64,000 bases of DNA from CALBPI01 sp038531945 (GCA_038531945.1 JBCBBH010000006.1:105869-169868), one strand, 5' to 3'. Positions 26,283 to 36,184 are shown, counted from the stretch's first letter. The notes: generated by a model not told the origin, from the letters alone. A program made the numbers and translations.

Positions 26283-29200
26283 CTACCCCGCGAGTTCATA
26301 CGTCTGAACTACCTGAAGTTGACCTTCCATATCCGGATCGTTCGCAACCACTGCATCGAGTGCCCTTGTCGCTTCCGCCAGCGTTGAAAAGCGATCTGCG
26401 CTGTTGGCTTCCCGCAAGGTCGCGGTGCTCGCAATGGCGAATTGCTGTGGATCGGGGTCGATCTGTATTGTCTGAAGCGCATTCGGCCCGCCGGACTGTT
26501 GATTCGACCAGGACAGTGTGGAAGCGGAAGCCCCTGCACCACGTACCAGGTGACGAAACGCATCAAGCGGAAGTTTTACCTGCGCCGCTTCCGCCGGGTC
26601 GTCCTCGGTATAGTTCAACTCATAGTCGAGTGTGACCGGCGATACCGTTCGTGGGGATGTGTTGATCGACTGCGTTCCCTGCAGCGTGAATCCATTTTCA
26701 AAGCGCTCAAACGATTTGCGCGACAGCTTCTCATTCTCAGACAATTTGGTGAAATTGCCGGCTGCAAACAGCGCTTTACGTTTTTGCGTAGGGAGTACCT
26801 CATCGCCAATGCGTACAGCACTGATTCCAATGCGGTTGGCACCCTCAGGTACTTTGTCTCCAAACTTCTCGATATCGTAGTTCAATGGCAACACATCTTG
26901 CCCGAATCCCAATTCACCGAATGGGTAGACGACTAACGTAGAGTCTTCCAGTCGGTCCAGCTCACGGTGTGTCACCGTGTGGTGCAGACGCTTGCCGGCG
27001 CGACCTTGCCAATTGTCACGGTTTTCGAGTTCCTGCCGAAGCAAAGCCGTCAGTTCAATTCGTGTGCTCGCAATTTCTTCGAGCTCATTGCCCCAGGTCG
27101 CGCGTACGGGAATCGTAATGTCGAAGAAGAGGATTCCGAAGCTCACCTCACCGTCAATATTCCACGGATGTGGACCGGTAAGCGTGCCGCGGAAGCTGAT
27201 ACCGAACAGGATTTTTCGCTTGCGACGTATCGCTAGTGTCGCTTCGAGCGTCAGAGAAAAGCTGAACGGATCGAAAATAAACAATGCGTCGAACGCGAGA
27301 AGACCGTACAGGTTGAAATTCGCCGGTCCAGATGCCAGGAGTTCCAGCCGAGCACCGAACTGGAATGAGTTCGACGTGTACGCAACATAGAACTGAAGGG
27401 TCAGCGTCGGGTTCTTGCCGCTCAACAGCGACAAGCCGACTCGATCCATATCGCGGAACGCACCGGGAAGTGTTGGTACGGTTGGGTAGTCGTTGAAGTC
27501 TGGATGGAAACCACCAATGCTGATGGCAAACATTCCGTTGTCGCCCCACCCTGCGACAAACGCGAGCGATCCCGTCAGTTCAATGCCGACGAATTGCGAG
27601 TCGTAGAGTTGCGCTTCGAAATAGACAAACTGATTTACGGTGTCTATGACGCCGAGGAAGTTCACCTGCAGTCGGAGGGTATCGGAGTCTTCTCGAGGCG
27701 CACTAATGCGGATGACGCCAAGAATAATGATCTTCGGATCAGGCCACTCCACGATGACCCCAAGATCCATTAGCAGGAGATTCGTGCCGCCGTAGCCTAT
27801 GCGTGCCATCAGGCCGACAGCGAACTGGTCCTCCTTGATCGGAAAGAAGTCCTGAATATCGTTGATGATGCGTGAGATGTTTCCAACAACATCTTCGGGG
27901 AACATGATGCTGTTGATCGCGTTGGTACGAACACCAACACGCAGAGCCTCGACATTGATCGTACGATCAATTCCCATGAGTCCACCGAGTCCATTCAGGA
28001 AAAACCCGAATTGCAGGGGAACAGCGTACTCGCCAGATACGAGTACGAGCATCGAAAAGCCGTCGGAGCCGTCCGGCATGATCGTATTGATGACACCTAC
28101 GGCTTTGATGGTAAGCACATCTTTGATCAGGAATTCGAGTGCACCGAAATACTCGCCTTTGTCCTTGTCAAAGTAGAGGTACCCCCCTCCTCCTATGGGT
28201 CCGGCATTAACCGCAAGACCCGCACCCGTCGGCGGCTTGAAGTCAACATTCAGGTCGTAACCGAGAAAACCTCCATTATCTTCACGCTCCGTGAAAACCA
28301 TTTCCGCCCCGAGTCGACTGATTGAGACTTTGACGGCCGATGTAAACTTGACCCAAAAGTCCAAAGAGCTTTCGATCGTGATCGTCTCGAGACCTTCATT
28401 CGCACCGGTTTTCAGGTGAAGCACTTCGATGCCGACGACGTCTTTGATGTCCTTATTGATCTCAATACGAAGGTCGATAAGGTTGAAGAGTTTCTCCAGA
28501 ACTTTCTCGAGAAGATTGGGCTCTGTCGCTGGATCTGTTTCTTCGGTGGCCTCGCCCTCTTCAACGGGTGCTTTGGGATTCCCGCCACCACTGCCGAAAT
28601 AGAAGTCACGTTTTTCGGAGTAACCGAATTCGAGATCAATATCCTTTTTTGTGGTTTTCGGAAGTAGGTTCCCGGGAAATCCGGCTTCCCGATCACGCTT
28701 CATCTCGAAGGGCATCTTCACTTTGAAATTGATGTCGAAATCGTCCGGTTTCAACGTGAACTTCGCTGCATACTCCTTGATGCCGAGAAGGATCTCCGGA
28801 GTCGGAAAAAACTTCGTTTTGAAATCCTTGGGTAGCTTGTGCTTAAACGTTACAGCGAGTTTATTTGCCTTACCGAGATCGGCTGCAGGTCGAGTGCCAA
28901 TTCGGAACACGCCGTCGCCATCGACATCGATCTTGAACGAAGCGTCCTCTTCTACCGGTATAAGAAGGTCGACTTCACCGGCCAACTCCGTCACAAGTGC
29001 ACCACCGCCATGCGTTTCTGGAACAAAAGCCAGTGTGTTGAAAAACTCTCCCCGATTCGCCGGGTTGTCGTGAGGCGCAACCGCAATTGAATACGTCAAA
29101 GCGCGGTCAGCGATGGCGTCGAGATTGGGCGTACTGCTGCCACGATATGCATCGAAGCCGTAATCCAACCTCAGGTCGAATACTTCACTGTCTTTGATCG

Positions 29201-29786
29201 CAAAGTGGTCTATTGCGAGAAACCCACCGGCCAGCGCGGCAAAGATCGTCTGAGTCAGCGCTTCCGCAGACTCCGGTGTATCCAGTCCACTCGCCAAGCG
29301 TTTGAAGAACGAACCGATAGTCTTCGCAATACCCTCTGAACCTCCGATGGCAGCAGAGTTTGCGTTGATGACGGTGACGAGTTGAGCAAAAGCGTGGGCT
29401 GGCGGATTGTTGCGCCGGATGTATTCCATCAACAGAATATTGAAAAATGCGGCCATGATCTCGTCTAGGGCGAAACCTGCGTCTTCTTCCTCGTTGAGCG
29501 CAGCGCGAATGACACCCTCAATTGCAACCGTCAGTTGGACAAGATCGCTAACCGCACCTGCCAACGCGAACCCGTCCAGATCCTCGACGGCGGATTCGAT
29601 GTAACGATCGAGTGCTGTCGTCGACGGTAATTCGCCGATGTCGGTATCGCTGTCCAGGCCAAGTGTTCCCAGCAGCTCGTTGCGAGCGTCCGCATCACCG
29701 AAAATCGCAGTCGCGGGCTCCAGCATCTTTCGAATGAACTTGAACAGTGACTGGAAAAAATCCGAATTCAGTTCTTCGTCTTCCAC
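26283..29786 (-). CDS. DUF6603-like large beta-rich protein (1167 aa) of the five-gene cassette
   Basis: 1167 residues from a GTG (29784-29786) with ribosome-binding site AGGAAGG five bases before. Residues 1-270 are helical and acidic. From about 270 to 980 the protein is a long run of amphipathic, Gly-rich beta strands (FLNGLGGLMGIDRTINVEAL, GLMARIGYGGTNLLLMDLG, FGARLELLASGPANFNLYGL, LAFDALFIFDPFSFSLTLEA), the pattern I associate with DUF6603. It resembles barrel or solenoid proteins but has no signal peptide. The C-terminal 190 residues are polar. The family has no described function that I know. Nine bp separate it from the phosphatase gene. Confidence 0.85.
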   Translation of the reverse strand: MEDEELNSDFFQSLFKFIRKMLEPATAIFGDADARNELLGTLGLDSDTDIGELPSTTALDRYIESAVEDLDGFALAGAVSDLVQLTVAIEGVIRAALNEEEDAGFALDEIMAAFFNILLMEYIRRNNPPAHAFAQLVTVINANSAAIGGSEGIAKTIGSFFKRLASGLDTPESAEALTQTIFAALAGGFLAIDHFAIKDSEVFDLRLDYGFDAYRGSSTPNLDAIADRALTYSIAVAPHDNPANRGEFFNTLAFVPETHGGGALVTELAGEVDLLIPVEEDASFKIDVDGDGVFRIGTRPAADLGKANKLAVTFKHKLPKDFKTKFFPTPEILLGIKEYAAKFTLKPDDFDINFKVKMPFEMKRDREAGFPGNLLPKTTKKDIDLEFGYSEKRDFYFGSGGGNPKAPVEEGEATEETDPATEPNLLEKVLEKLFNLIDLRIEINKDIKDVVGIEVLHLKTGANEGLETITIESSLDFWVKFTSAVKVSISRLGAEMVFTEREDNGGFLGYDLNVDFKPPTGAGLAVNAGPIGGGGYLYFDKDKGEYFGALEFLIKDVLTIKAVGVINTIMPDGSDGFSMLVLVSGEYAVPLQFGFFLNGLGGLMGIDRTINVEALRVGVRTNAINSIMFPEDVVGNISRIINDIQDFFPIKEDQFAVGLMARIGYGGTNLLLMDLGVIVEWPDPKIIILGVIRISAPREDSDTLRLQVNFLGVIDTVNQFVYFEAQLYDSQFVGIELTGSLAFVAGWGDNGMFAISIGGFHPDFNDYPTVPTLPGAFRDMDRVGLSLLSGKNPTLTLQFYVAYTSNSFQFGARLELLASGPANFNLYGLLAFDALFIFDPFSFSLTLEATLAIRRKRKILFGISFRGTLTGPHPWNIDGEVSFGILFFDITIPVRATWGNELEEIASTRIELTALLRQELENRDNWQGRAGKRLHHTVTHRELDRLEDSTLVVYPFGELGFGQDVLPLNYDIEKFGDKVPEGANRIGISAVRIGDEVLPTQKRKALFAAGNFTKLSENEKLSRKSFERFENGFTLQGTQSINTSPRTVSPVTLDYELNYTEDDPAEAAQVKLPLDAFRHLVRGAGASASTLSWSNQQSGGPNALQTIQIDPDPQQFAIASTATLREANSADRFSTLAEATRALDAVVANDPDMEGQLQVVQTYELAG

Positions 29787-29795
29787 TGCGCCTTC

Positions 29796-32621
29796 CTAAG
29801 GTAACTCTGGCCGATTGGTGTCTTCATCGGCGGCAACGAGTGCGATTTTGTGTTCCACGTGCTTGCCGGATTTTGGATCCGCGCCGCGCTCACGCGCGTA
29901 AAAAAGAAACTCGTGCTTTGCAGATAGCACGTTGTCCTCTTCCTCGAACGACAACAGTCCAACGTTCGCTGGCCACACCATGCGTCGACGTACACCGGAT
30001 ATGAAGTCGTGTTGGTGCTGCTGCACTGCATTCGAATATCCGGCGTCTACCGATGGCAAGTCGAGCGGCTCGTCATCTTCGACCACAATGTCCTCGTCAC
30101 CGATTAACGCGCCTTCGCGCTGTCGCTCATCACTGATAACGCTAAGTCGCCAGCGAAAATCGGGGTTTCTGTTCACTCGCGCACCTGCCTTCCAGCCGGC
30201 GACCGGAATCACCGCAGGATTTGACCGCAGACGCTGGCGGTTTCTGATGCTGGCGGTGCCCGTAACGGTCAGTACGCGATCTTTCCACCCGACTTTCTCG
30301 AGGCGATCACCGATACCCGTGAGTGCCTTGTGCGCGAGACCCGAGCGCACCAAATGGAATGGTCCATGCACTTCATTCTTCGCGGCACTCGAGGTGAACG
30401 TAACGATCCGCGATTTCGGAGCTCGGGCGCTACCTTTCCAATAGTCGAGTACTGTCGAAAAGCCGTAATGAACATCGCCTGACAGCACGATGACCTTTTT
30501 GTGCTGGCTGAGTCGATCCAGAAAATCTTCAAAAGTCTTTGTGTTGAACCCCCATGCTTCATAGTCCGCACCAATGTATCCACTCAGAATGCCGGGGTTA
30601 TCACCGCCCGAATTGGCGATTCCGATAGCGGCGGCCGCCGCTGGCTGAATCAGCTCCTCGAAGCTCGACAGACCGGGCGCTGGCGCAGCGGATACAATGA
30701 TCAGGAACGGCGCCTGACTGCCAGACGGATTCACCATTGGCAGTTGTTCGACTAACGTGCTGTGCTTGATTAACCCGGGTGGCGAATTCAGTGAGTCATA
30801 TTTCCGTTTGGTACGGGTGTCGAGGACAACGGTCGTCGCCGGCCCGGTCGGTACTTGATAGTGCCAGTGCACAACATCTTCATCCGATAGCCCCCCGAAG
30901 CCGAGCAGGTCTTCAATTGGATCAATAAAGCTGGACTGAAGATTGTCTGCGTCGGGATTCGTTTGAACCTGATCGCAATATTTGAGGATGGCACGCAGCA
31001 ATTCCGTAGGTTTGCTGACTCTCTCCAAAGTTAGCCCATCTCCTGCGGCCGCTCCCGCCGCAGCTCCGGCTGCTGCCCCGGCTGCTACTCCGGCCGCCCC
31101 ACCTCCTGAAGCCGCACCGGCACCCGCCGCAGCTCCGGCTGTCGCTGCCACCGTGCTTGCCCCCGCCGATGCGTCGATGGGCTCCTCGGCGACATACTCA
31201 CTCGGACGATTACCCCAGTCCTGAAACAAGCAGTAAGCCATCAACCCGTTGCGGACCACATCACGACCAAATCGTCGGGACTGACCGATTACTTGGTTTC
31301 GCCAACGCTCGCTCAGATACCAGTCATCCGTGACTTCATGATCGTCAAAGATCATGTAACTCGGAATATTGGCAAGTAGTCTTGAAACTTTCGGAAGATC
31401 TTTGAAAAATTTATAGAGCGACTTGAGCTCACCGCGAAGCGTCTTTTTCTGGTCGTCGAGCCAATCCTTGAATGCAGCGAGTTGCGTTTGAGCCGCGACC
31501 TGACCGCCTGAGGTCGGAATGAATATGGCGCGAGTCTCATCGTCGATGAGACGTTCGAGGGCGTCGCGATCACTGACTACTTCATCGATCAGGTCCCGAA
31601 TACCACTGTCGGCATCCATGCCGTCAAAAATTTCATCGACGACTGCATCAAGCTTTGCCCTACTGCCGTCCTTGAGTTTCGCCATGTGTTCAACGAACGA
31701 GGTGCTCCAAGCACGGACGTTCCAATAGTGAAGATACAAACTGCAGTACTCACCAAAACTCAACACATGACAAAGTGCTTCCCCACTCGTCAATCCGGCG
31801 TGATTCTGGATCAGCTTCTGACGCAGGTAGGGCGGAAACTTGCTCAGTTCGATCTTCTGCCTGTCGTCCTCTGCCAAATGAACCTTGTCATCAGCAACAA
31901 TGCGCTTGCCGTCGTAGTCGTGCATGTACCGCAGCAGCGCGCCAGGTACATCGTCTGCATAGACTTGATCCCCGGTGAGAAACAGTTGTTGAAGTCGAGT
32001 ATCGGGCTTCAGGCGATTCGATTCGATTTCCTTGTCGAGAAGCGCCAGCGCATCGGAACCTGGTCCATGCGCTTTTCGACAGGACGCCTGTGCGATCTTC
32101 AACTTGCTGACATCATCCTGTGGCACGCAAAACGTCGGGAGGTGGCCAGACTTATAGCCGATCGGAAGTTGAACCCGCTTGCTCGTCGATGGCGATTTTG
32201 TCAGAAGCCCGGCGCTGAAGAAGTCGACATGTAAGCTTGGTCGATTCGAATCTTCGATATAAATGTTGTAGCTGTAGATCTCTCCGGCTTGTAGCGCGAC
32301 CTGCGGGCGAACCGTGACAACACCGACATACAGACGCTCTCCGATTCGATGCAGGCGGGCAGACTCTGGTATTGGGCGACCGTTGTGATCGTGGGTTGCA
32401 AGCGGAATGGGTTCGATGCCATTTGGCACAGTGGAGAAACCCGTCGTGGGTCGATTTGCGGCACGCATCCTGACTTCACGCACGTCATAGAGGCGCAAAC
32501 GCATTCGCAGCAAGACATCGTCTTGCGGTATGGGATCCGATTTAAACGCGAGCCAAACGGAGACGCTGCGTTTCTCAACGCGCCGAAGAATAGGGCCAGC
32601 GATAACGTGCTTCGGGTCCAT
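29796..32621 (-). CDS. PhoD-like metallophosphatase without signal peptide, first gene of the five-gene cassette
   Basis: 941 residues. It opens with an Ig-like PhoD N-domain (GPILRRVEKRSVSVWLAF). The metallophosphatase core keeps the expected metal ligands: ASCRKAHG, GDQVYADD, YMIFDDHEVTDDWYL and VLSGDVHYGF. Unlike typical PhoD it has no Tat signal, so the substrate is probably cytoplasmic or the protein is exported another way. Residues about 484-528 are an almost pure Ala/Gly insert (encoded by a GC-rich repetitive tract at 31036-31170) between catalytic halves, perhaps a flexible loop. Start ATG 32621 has GAGG six bases before and follows a small hairpin. PhoD enzymes cleave phosphodiesters or monoesters; the actual substrate is unknown. 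Confidence 0.88.
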   Translation of the reverse strand: MDPKHVIAGPILRRVEKRSVSVWLAFKSDPIPQDDVLLRMRLRLYDVREVRMRAANRPTTGFSTVPNGIEPIPLATHDHNGRPIPESARLHRIGERLYVGVVTVRPQVALQAGEIYSYNIYIEDSNRPSLHVDFFSAGLLTKSPSTSKRVQLPIGYKSGHLPTFCVPQDDVSKLKIAQASCRKAHGPGSDALALLDKEIESNRLKPDTRLQQLFLTGDQVYADDVPGALLRYMHDYDGKRIVADDKVHLAEDDRQKIELSKFPPYLRQKLIQNHAGLTSGEALCHVLSFGEYCSLYLHYWNVRAWSTSFVEHMAKLKDGSRAKLDAVVDEIFDGMDADSGIRDLIDEVVSDRDALERLIDDETRAIFIPTSGGQVAAQTQLAAFKDWLDDQKKTLRGELKSLYKFFKDLPKVSRLLANIPSYMIFDDHEVTDDWYLSERWRNQVIGQSRRFGRDVVRNGLMAYCLFQDWGNRPSEYVAEEPIDASAGASTVAATAGAAAGAGAASGGGAAGVAAGAAAGAAAGAAAGDGLTLERVSKPTELLRAILKYCDQVQTNPDADNLQSSFIDPIEDLLGFGGLSDEDVVHWHYQVPTGPATTVVLDTRTKRKYDSLNSPPGLIKHSTLVEQLPMVNPSGSQAPFLIIVSAAPAPGLSSFEELIQPAAAAAIGIANSGGDNPGILSGYIGADYEAWGFNTKTFEDFLDRLSQHKKVIVLSGDVHYGFSTVLDYWKGSARAPKSRIVTFTSSAAKNEVHGPFHLVRSGLAHKALTGIGDRLEKVGWKDRVLTVTGTASIRNRQRLRSNPAVIPVAGWKAGARVNRNPDFRWRLSVISDERQREGALIGDEDIVVEDDEPLDLPSVDAGYSNAVQQHQHDFISGVRRRMVWPANVGLLSFEEEDNVLSAKHEFLFYARERGADPKSGKHVEHKIALVAADEDTNRPELP

Positions 32622-32635
32622 ACACTGCCTCAGAC

Positions 32636-32656
32636 CAGCTCCACTTTAAGGAGCTG
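32636..32656 (-). promoter_or_regulatory. Hairpin in the 5' leader of the five-gene cassette
   Basis: Perfect inverted repeat, stem CAGCTCC/GGAGCTG with a seven-base loop, ending 14 bases before the phosphatase ATG and adjacent to its GAGG ribosome-binding site. It could modulate translation or be a protein-binding operator. There is no T-run, so it is not a classical terminator for the upstream S9 peptidase gene. Confidence 0.45.
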
Positions 32657-32822
32657 TAACTGCTAACAGCCGTGCCCTTCAACACCACGACGTTCGATCA
32701 TCGACGGCAACTCAGCGCAAAGCGCTGCCACCGTCACGCGTTTGACATTACGCCTAATGAGACGTGATTACCAGCTTCCGCGACGGCGACCGACGACGAG
32801 TTGGTCGCGCAAAGCGATCCCT

Positions 32823-34877
32823 CTACTCTTTCCTTTCAGGGTCATACTTCGCAAACCAACCCATGATGTTGTCAGTTTTCGCGATCAGTCGGCTTGGACG
32901 ACCCGCGATGTAATGCGATGACCCCGGCACGCGGATGAGTGCCGTATCAACCTCGCGCATTTTGAGTGCGGTATAGAATTGCTCCGCCTCCCACGTCGGC
33001 GTGCGCCAGTCTTCTTCGCCGACCATAACGAGCGTTGGCGTCGTGACGTTTTCGACCAGCATAATTGGGGACCGATCCAGAAAGGCGTCGGGATCTTCCC
33101 AGGGCTCTGCGCGAATCCAGTGGCGCTTCACGAGCGCCGCGATATCCGCGGATAGCGCCATCGTCATCCAGTTGATCACCGGTTTGACGGATGCAGCCGC
33201 AGCGAAACGCTCTGTCTTGCCGACGATCCAGGCCGTCAGGATGCCTCCGCCGGAACCACCCGTAACAAACAACCGGTCCTCACTGACGTAATTCTCGGCG
33301 ACGAGGTGATCAACCACGCTCATCAAATCGTCGTAGTCATATCCGGGATAGGCCAGGTCTATTTCCAGCGCGAACTTCTCACCGTAGCCGGTCGAGCCAC
33401 GGGGATTCGTGTACACCGTCACATAGCCTTCTGCCGCATAGCGTTGAATCTCCGCAGAGAAGCTGGGTCCATACTGAGCGTAAGGTCCACCGTGAATCTC
33501 GAGAATCATCGGGTAGCTGCCATCTTTCTTGAAGCCCGGCGGCAAGGCGACCCACGCCTCGATCTCAAGACCGTCGTGGGAGGACGGAACTTTGATTTCC
33601 TGAATTGGCGCCATATCGAGAAATGGCAGGAGATCCGCGTTCAGATCGGTCAGAGAACGATCCTTGATTCGGCTCCCTGCGACGGCAATATCCGCTGGCT
33701 TGTCGGGTGACGCCACCGTGTATGCGAACACCGGCCGACTGGTGTTGGAAACCGAGTACGCGCCGCCGGCGTACGGTCGGCCAATCGACGTACCTCCGAC
33801 GTCCGTGATCAGCCGCTCTACACCCCCGTCAAGATCGATTTCGATGATCGCCATGTCTCCGGCGTCCTCGATCAGCGCGTAAACAGACCGACCATCGCGA
33901 CTCCAGGCGATGTCACCGATCGTGCGATCAAACCCGGCGGCAATGCGCTGTGGGTCACTGCCGTCGGCCGCCATGACATAGAGCCCGGTCTGTTGGTAAG
34001 ACAACACCTTGTCGTCAAACCCGAGATAAGCGACTCGCTCGTCGTCGGGCGACACTTTCGGGTTGCTATCCGGCCCGTCACGTTCGGTCAGACGCGACAT
34101 CTCCAGAGTTTGTAGATCGATCGCAAAGATGTCGCTCTCGATTCTGTCCAGATCACGGTCGTCGTTGGGGTTGCCTACAACAAGAATCGATCCGTTACCC
34201 AGCCATTCGGGTTGCCGGTAGTCCACGTCCCCGGATGTCACCTGTCGTGGCGTGCCCCCGTCGGCGGGTATGGTGAAGACGTGAGTTGTGCCCTCGGACA
34301 AATAGCCCTGTCCATCGAAACGAAACGTGATGTCGTCGAAAACACGCACTGGCGCTGACCACTCGGAACCCTTCGGTGCTTTGGGCGCTTTGGCAAAACT
34401 GGGGGTCTCGCCCTCCACGAACATACTGAACGCAATGGTGGAGCCGTCAGGCGACCAAACGGCAGCATTCGGTGATGCAGAGAACTGGGACAGCGACACG
34501 CTGTCGCCCGTGTCCATGTAAAGAACTCGCAGCTCCGGTGCACCGCCGCTATATGTCGTGTATAGCAATCGGTCGCCTTTAGGAGACCAGCGTGGGCGTA
34601 CGGCGGACGAGCCTCCGACGATCAACGGTCGATGGGCACCCGACTCAACATCCAATGTCCACAGATCTCCCCTAATGCGGTCGGACAGTTTGTCCATCGA
34701 ACGTCGGACATACACGATGGTCTTTCCGTCCGGTGAGATGTTCGGATCGTCACCGTATTCGATGTCGAAGACATGCTCTGCAGTGAATCGATTGAAATCG
34801 TCCGCGTGATTGTCCGCCCACGCGCCTGGCATCTGGAGTAGTCCCACCAACACCAGTCCGTAAATCGCTCTCGGCAT
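32823..34877 (-). CDS. S9-family prolyl-oligopeptidase-type peptidase, exported
   Basis: 684 residues from the ATG at 34877 (ribosome-binding site GGAGAGGG); an ATG four codons earlier is less likely. A signal peptide ends near AWADNHAD. Residues about 35-380 form a TolB/WD-like propeller (DDPNISPDGKTIVYVRR, AVWSPDGSTIAFSM). The alpha/beta-hydrolase domain carries nucleophile Ser in VTGGSGGGILTAW, the acid in VGEEDWRTP and the His in GSSHYIAGRPS. The triad is complete, so it should be an active acylaminoacyl- or oligopeptidase in the periplasm. It is followed by a 201 bp gap before the cassette. Confidence 0.93.
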   Translation of the reverse strand: MPRAIYGLVLVGLLQMPGAWADNHADDFNRFTAEHVFDIEYGDDPNISPDGKTIVYVRRSMDKLSDRIRGDLWTLDVESGAHRPLIVGGSSAVRPRWSPKGDRLLYTTYSGGAPELRVLYMDTGDSVSLSQFSASPNAAVWSPDGSTIAFSMFVEGETPSFAKAPKAPKGSEWSAPVRVFDDITFRFDGQGYLSEGTTHVFTIPADGGTPRQVTSGDVDYRQPEWLGNGSILVVGNPNDDRDLDRIESDIFAIDLQTLEMSRLTERDGPDSNPKVSPDDERVAYLGFDDKVLSYQQTGLYVMAADGSDPQRIAAGFDRTIGDIAWSRDGRSVYALIEDAGDMAIIEIDLDGGVERLITDVGGTSIGRPYAGGAYSVSNTSRPVFAYTVASPDKPADIAVAGSRIKDRSLTDLNADLLPFLDMAPIQEIKVPSSHDGLEIEAWVALPPGFKKDGSYPMILEIHGGPYAQYGPSFSAEIQRYAAEGYVTVYTNPRGSTGYGEKFALEIDLAYPGYDYDDLMSVVDHLVAENYVSEDRLFVTGGSGGGILTAWIVGKTERFAAAASVKPVINWMTMALSADIAALVKRHWIRAEPWEDPDAFLDRSPIMLVENVTTPTLVMVGEEDWRTPTWEAEQFYTALKMREVDTALIRVPGSSHYIAGRPSRLIAKTDNIMGWFAKYDPERKE

Positions 34878-35065
34878 CGCCCTCTCCATACAGTTTTCTG
34901 GATATCGTCAGCCTCGGGAGAATGCACAAGCCATCGTGTATCTGCAACCAGCTCAACAGCTGTGGCCGTCCCATGCATCTGAACGACGGTGTGTGTTGCT
35001 CCCGAATGGGCTAACCAGCGATACTACGGCGACTGTTCGAACGCGCGAGCGAACTCACCGGACGC

Positions 35066-36184
35066 ATGTCAAACCTACAACAATACGTCGCGGCCATCGG
35101 TGCGTTTCAAGGATTGTTGATGCTCGTACTGTTGACGACCGATCATCGTGTGTCGCAGGCAAGCCGCCTACTTGGTGTGATCTGCCTCATCCTCTCGCTG
35201 ATGTTTGGCTTATCGTTCTTACTGACCGCTCGCAACGAAGCGCTGTTCCTGCACGTCGCAGGATGGCTGTTTTATCTGCCTGCCAGTCTCGGCGGATTGA
35301 TTTACCTGTACTGCCGGAATGCATTGCTCGATCAGCCACTGGCATGGCGTGATGCACTGCATGGCATCCCGCTGCTCATTTGTTATGTACTGGTCTTCGA
35401 TTTCCTCGTGCTGCAACCCGAAACACTCGTCCGATGGATTCAGGGCACACCTATTGATTCCTGGCGGATCGCGCTCGCCGAGATTGTCATGGTCGGTCAA
35501 GGTCTGGTGTACCTGCCGCTTGCCATCGGGACCACGCTGCGGCTAAAGCAACGAGCGCCTGATGAAATCGCGAATTTTCATCCAGCAACGTTCACGTGGC
35601 TGCTGGTTTTTACCATCACATTGCTGTTCGCATGGGTACTCAAAGCAATCTTCGCGCTCAGCAACGTGGCGTCGCCCTACTCGTACTCATTTGCCGCAGA
35701 TATTCTGTTGGTCAGCATCATCTACATTATTTCCGCTGCTCAATGGCGCCATCCAAAGTTGTTCAACATTCAGCAATTGGCCGCGGTCACAAAACAGCGG
35801 GAACGGAAGCCACGCGAAACGGCTCTTCTAGACGACAGCACCAGAGCGGAATTGTTCGACATCGTTGTCGCTGCGGTTGAGTCACAGCAGCTCTTCCGCG
35901 ACTCGTCCCTGACTCTATCGCGTTTGGCGCAGACCACCGGTCTCAGCACGCACCATATTTCGGAGGCATTGAATCGGCACGCCGGTAAGAATTTCTATGA
36001 GTTCGTGAACACCTATCGTGTCGAGTATGTGTGCGAACGGTTACGCGATACGGATGACAAGCTGCTGGATATCGCGCTTGAGGCAGGATTCGCGTCTAAA
36101 AGCACATTCAACGCTATCTTCAAGCAATACACGAGCATGACGCCAAGCCAGTATCGACGAGATCTTGACGCGGGAAGCGTCTGA
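35066..36184 (+). CDS. AraC-family regulator with N-terminal membrane domain
   Basis: 372 residues. Residues 1-220 hold six or seven hydrophobic helices (AAIGAFQGLLMLVLLTT, LLGVICLILSLMFGLSFLL, HGIPLLICYVLVFDFLVL and others). Residues about 265-365 are an AraC DNA-binding domain with two helix-turn-helix motifs (LSRLAQTTGLSTHHISEALN; LLDIALEAGFASKSTFNAIF) and the family signature FKQYTSMTPSQYRR. The protein would be anchored in the inner membrane, sensing a signal there. It is divergent from the S9 gene (188 bp between starts) and about 100 bp upstream of the M20 amidohydrolase gene, either of which could be its target. Confidence 0.92.
   Translation: MSNLQQYVAAIGAFQGLLMLVLLTTDHRVSQASRLLGVICLILSLMFGLSFLLTARNEALFLHVAGWLFYLPASLGGLIYLYCRNALLDQPLAWRDALHGIPLLICYVLVFDFLVLQPETLVRWIQGTPIDSWRIALAEIVMVGQGLVYLPLAIGTTLRLKQRAPDEIANFHPATFTWLLVFTITLLFAWVLKAIFALSNVASPYSYSFAADILLVSIIYIISAAQWRHPKLFNIQQLAAVTKQRERKPRETALLDDSTRAELFDIVVAAVESQQLFRDSSLTLSRLAQTTGLSTHHISEALNRHAGKNFYEFVNTYRVEYVCERLRDTDDKLLDIALEAGFASKSTFNAIFKQYTSMTPSQYRRDLDAGSV

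Noticed and set aside
31036..31170. Repetitive GC-rich tract that could be taken for a tandem repeat or CRISPR-like array
   Set aside because: It encodes Ala/Gly codons in frame within the phosphatase, with no unique spacers.
32738..32765. TTGACA-like -35 box on the plus strand near 32741
   Set aside because: It would transcribe antisense into the S9 peptidase gene; no matching -10 at good spacing and no plus-strand gene follows.
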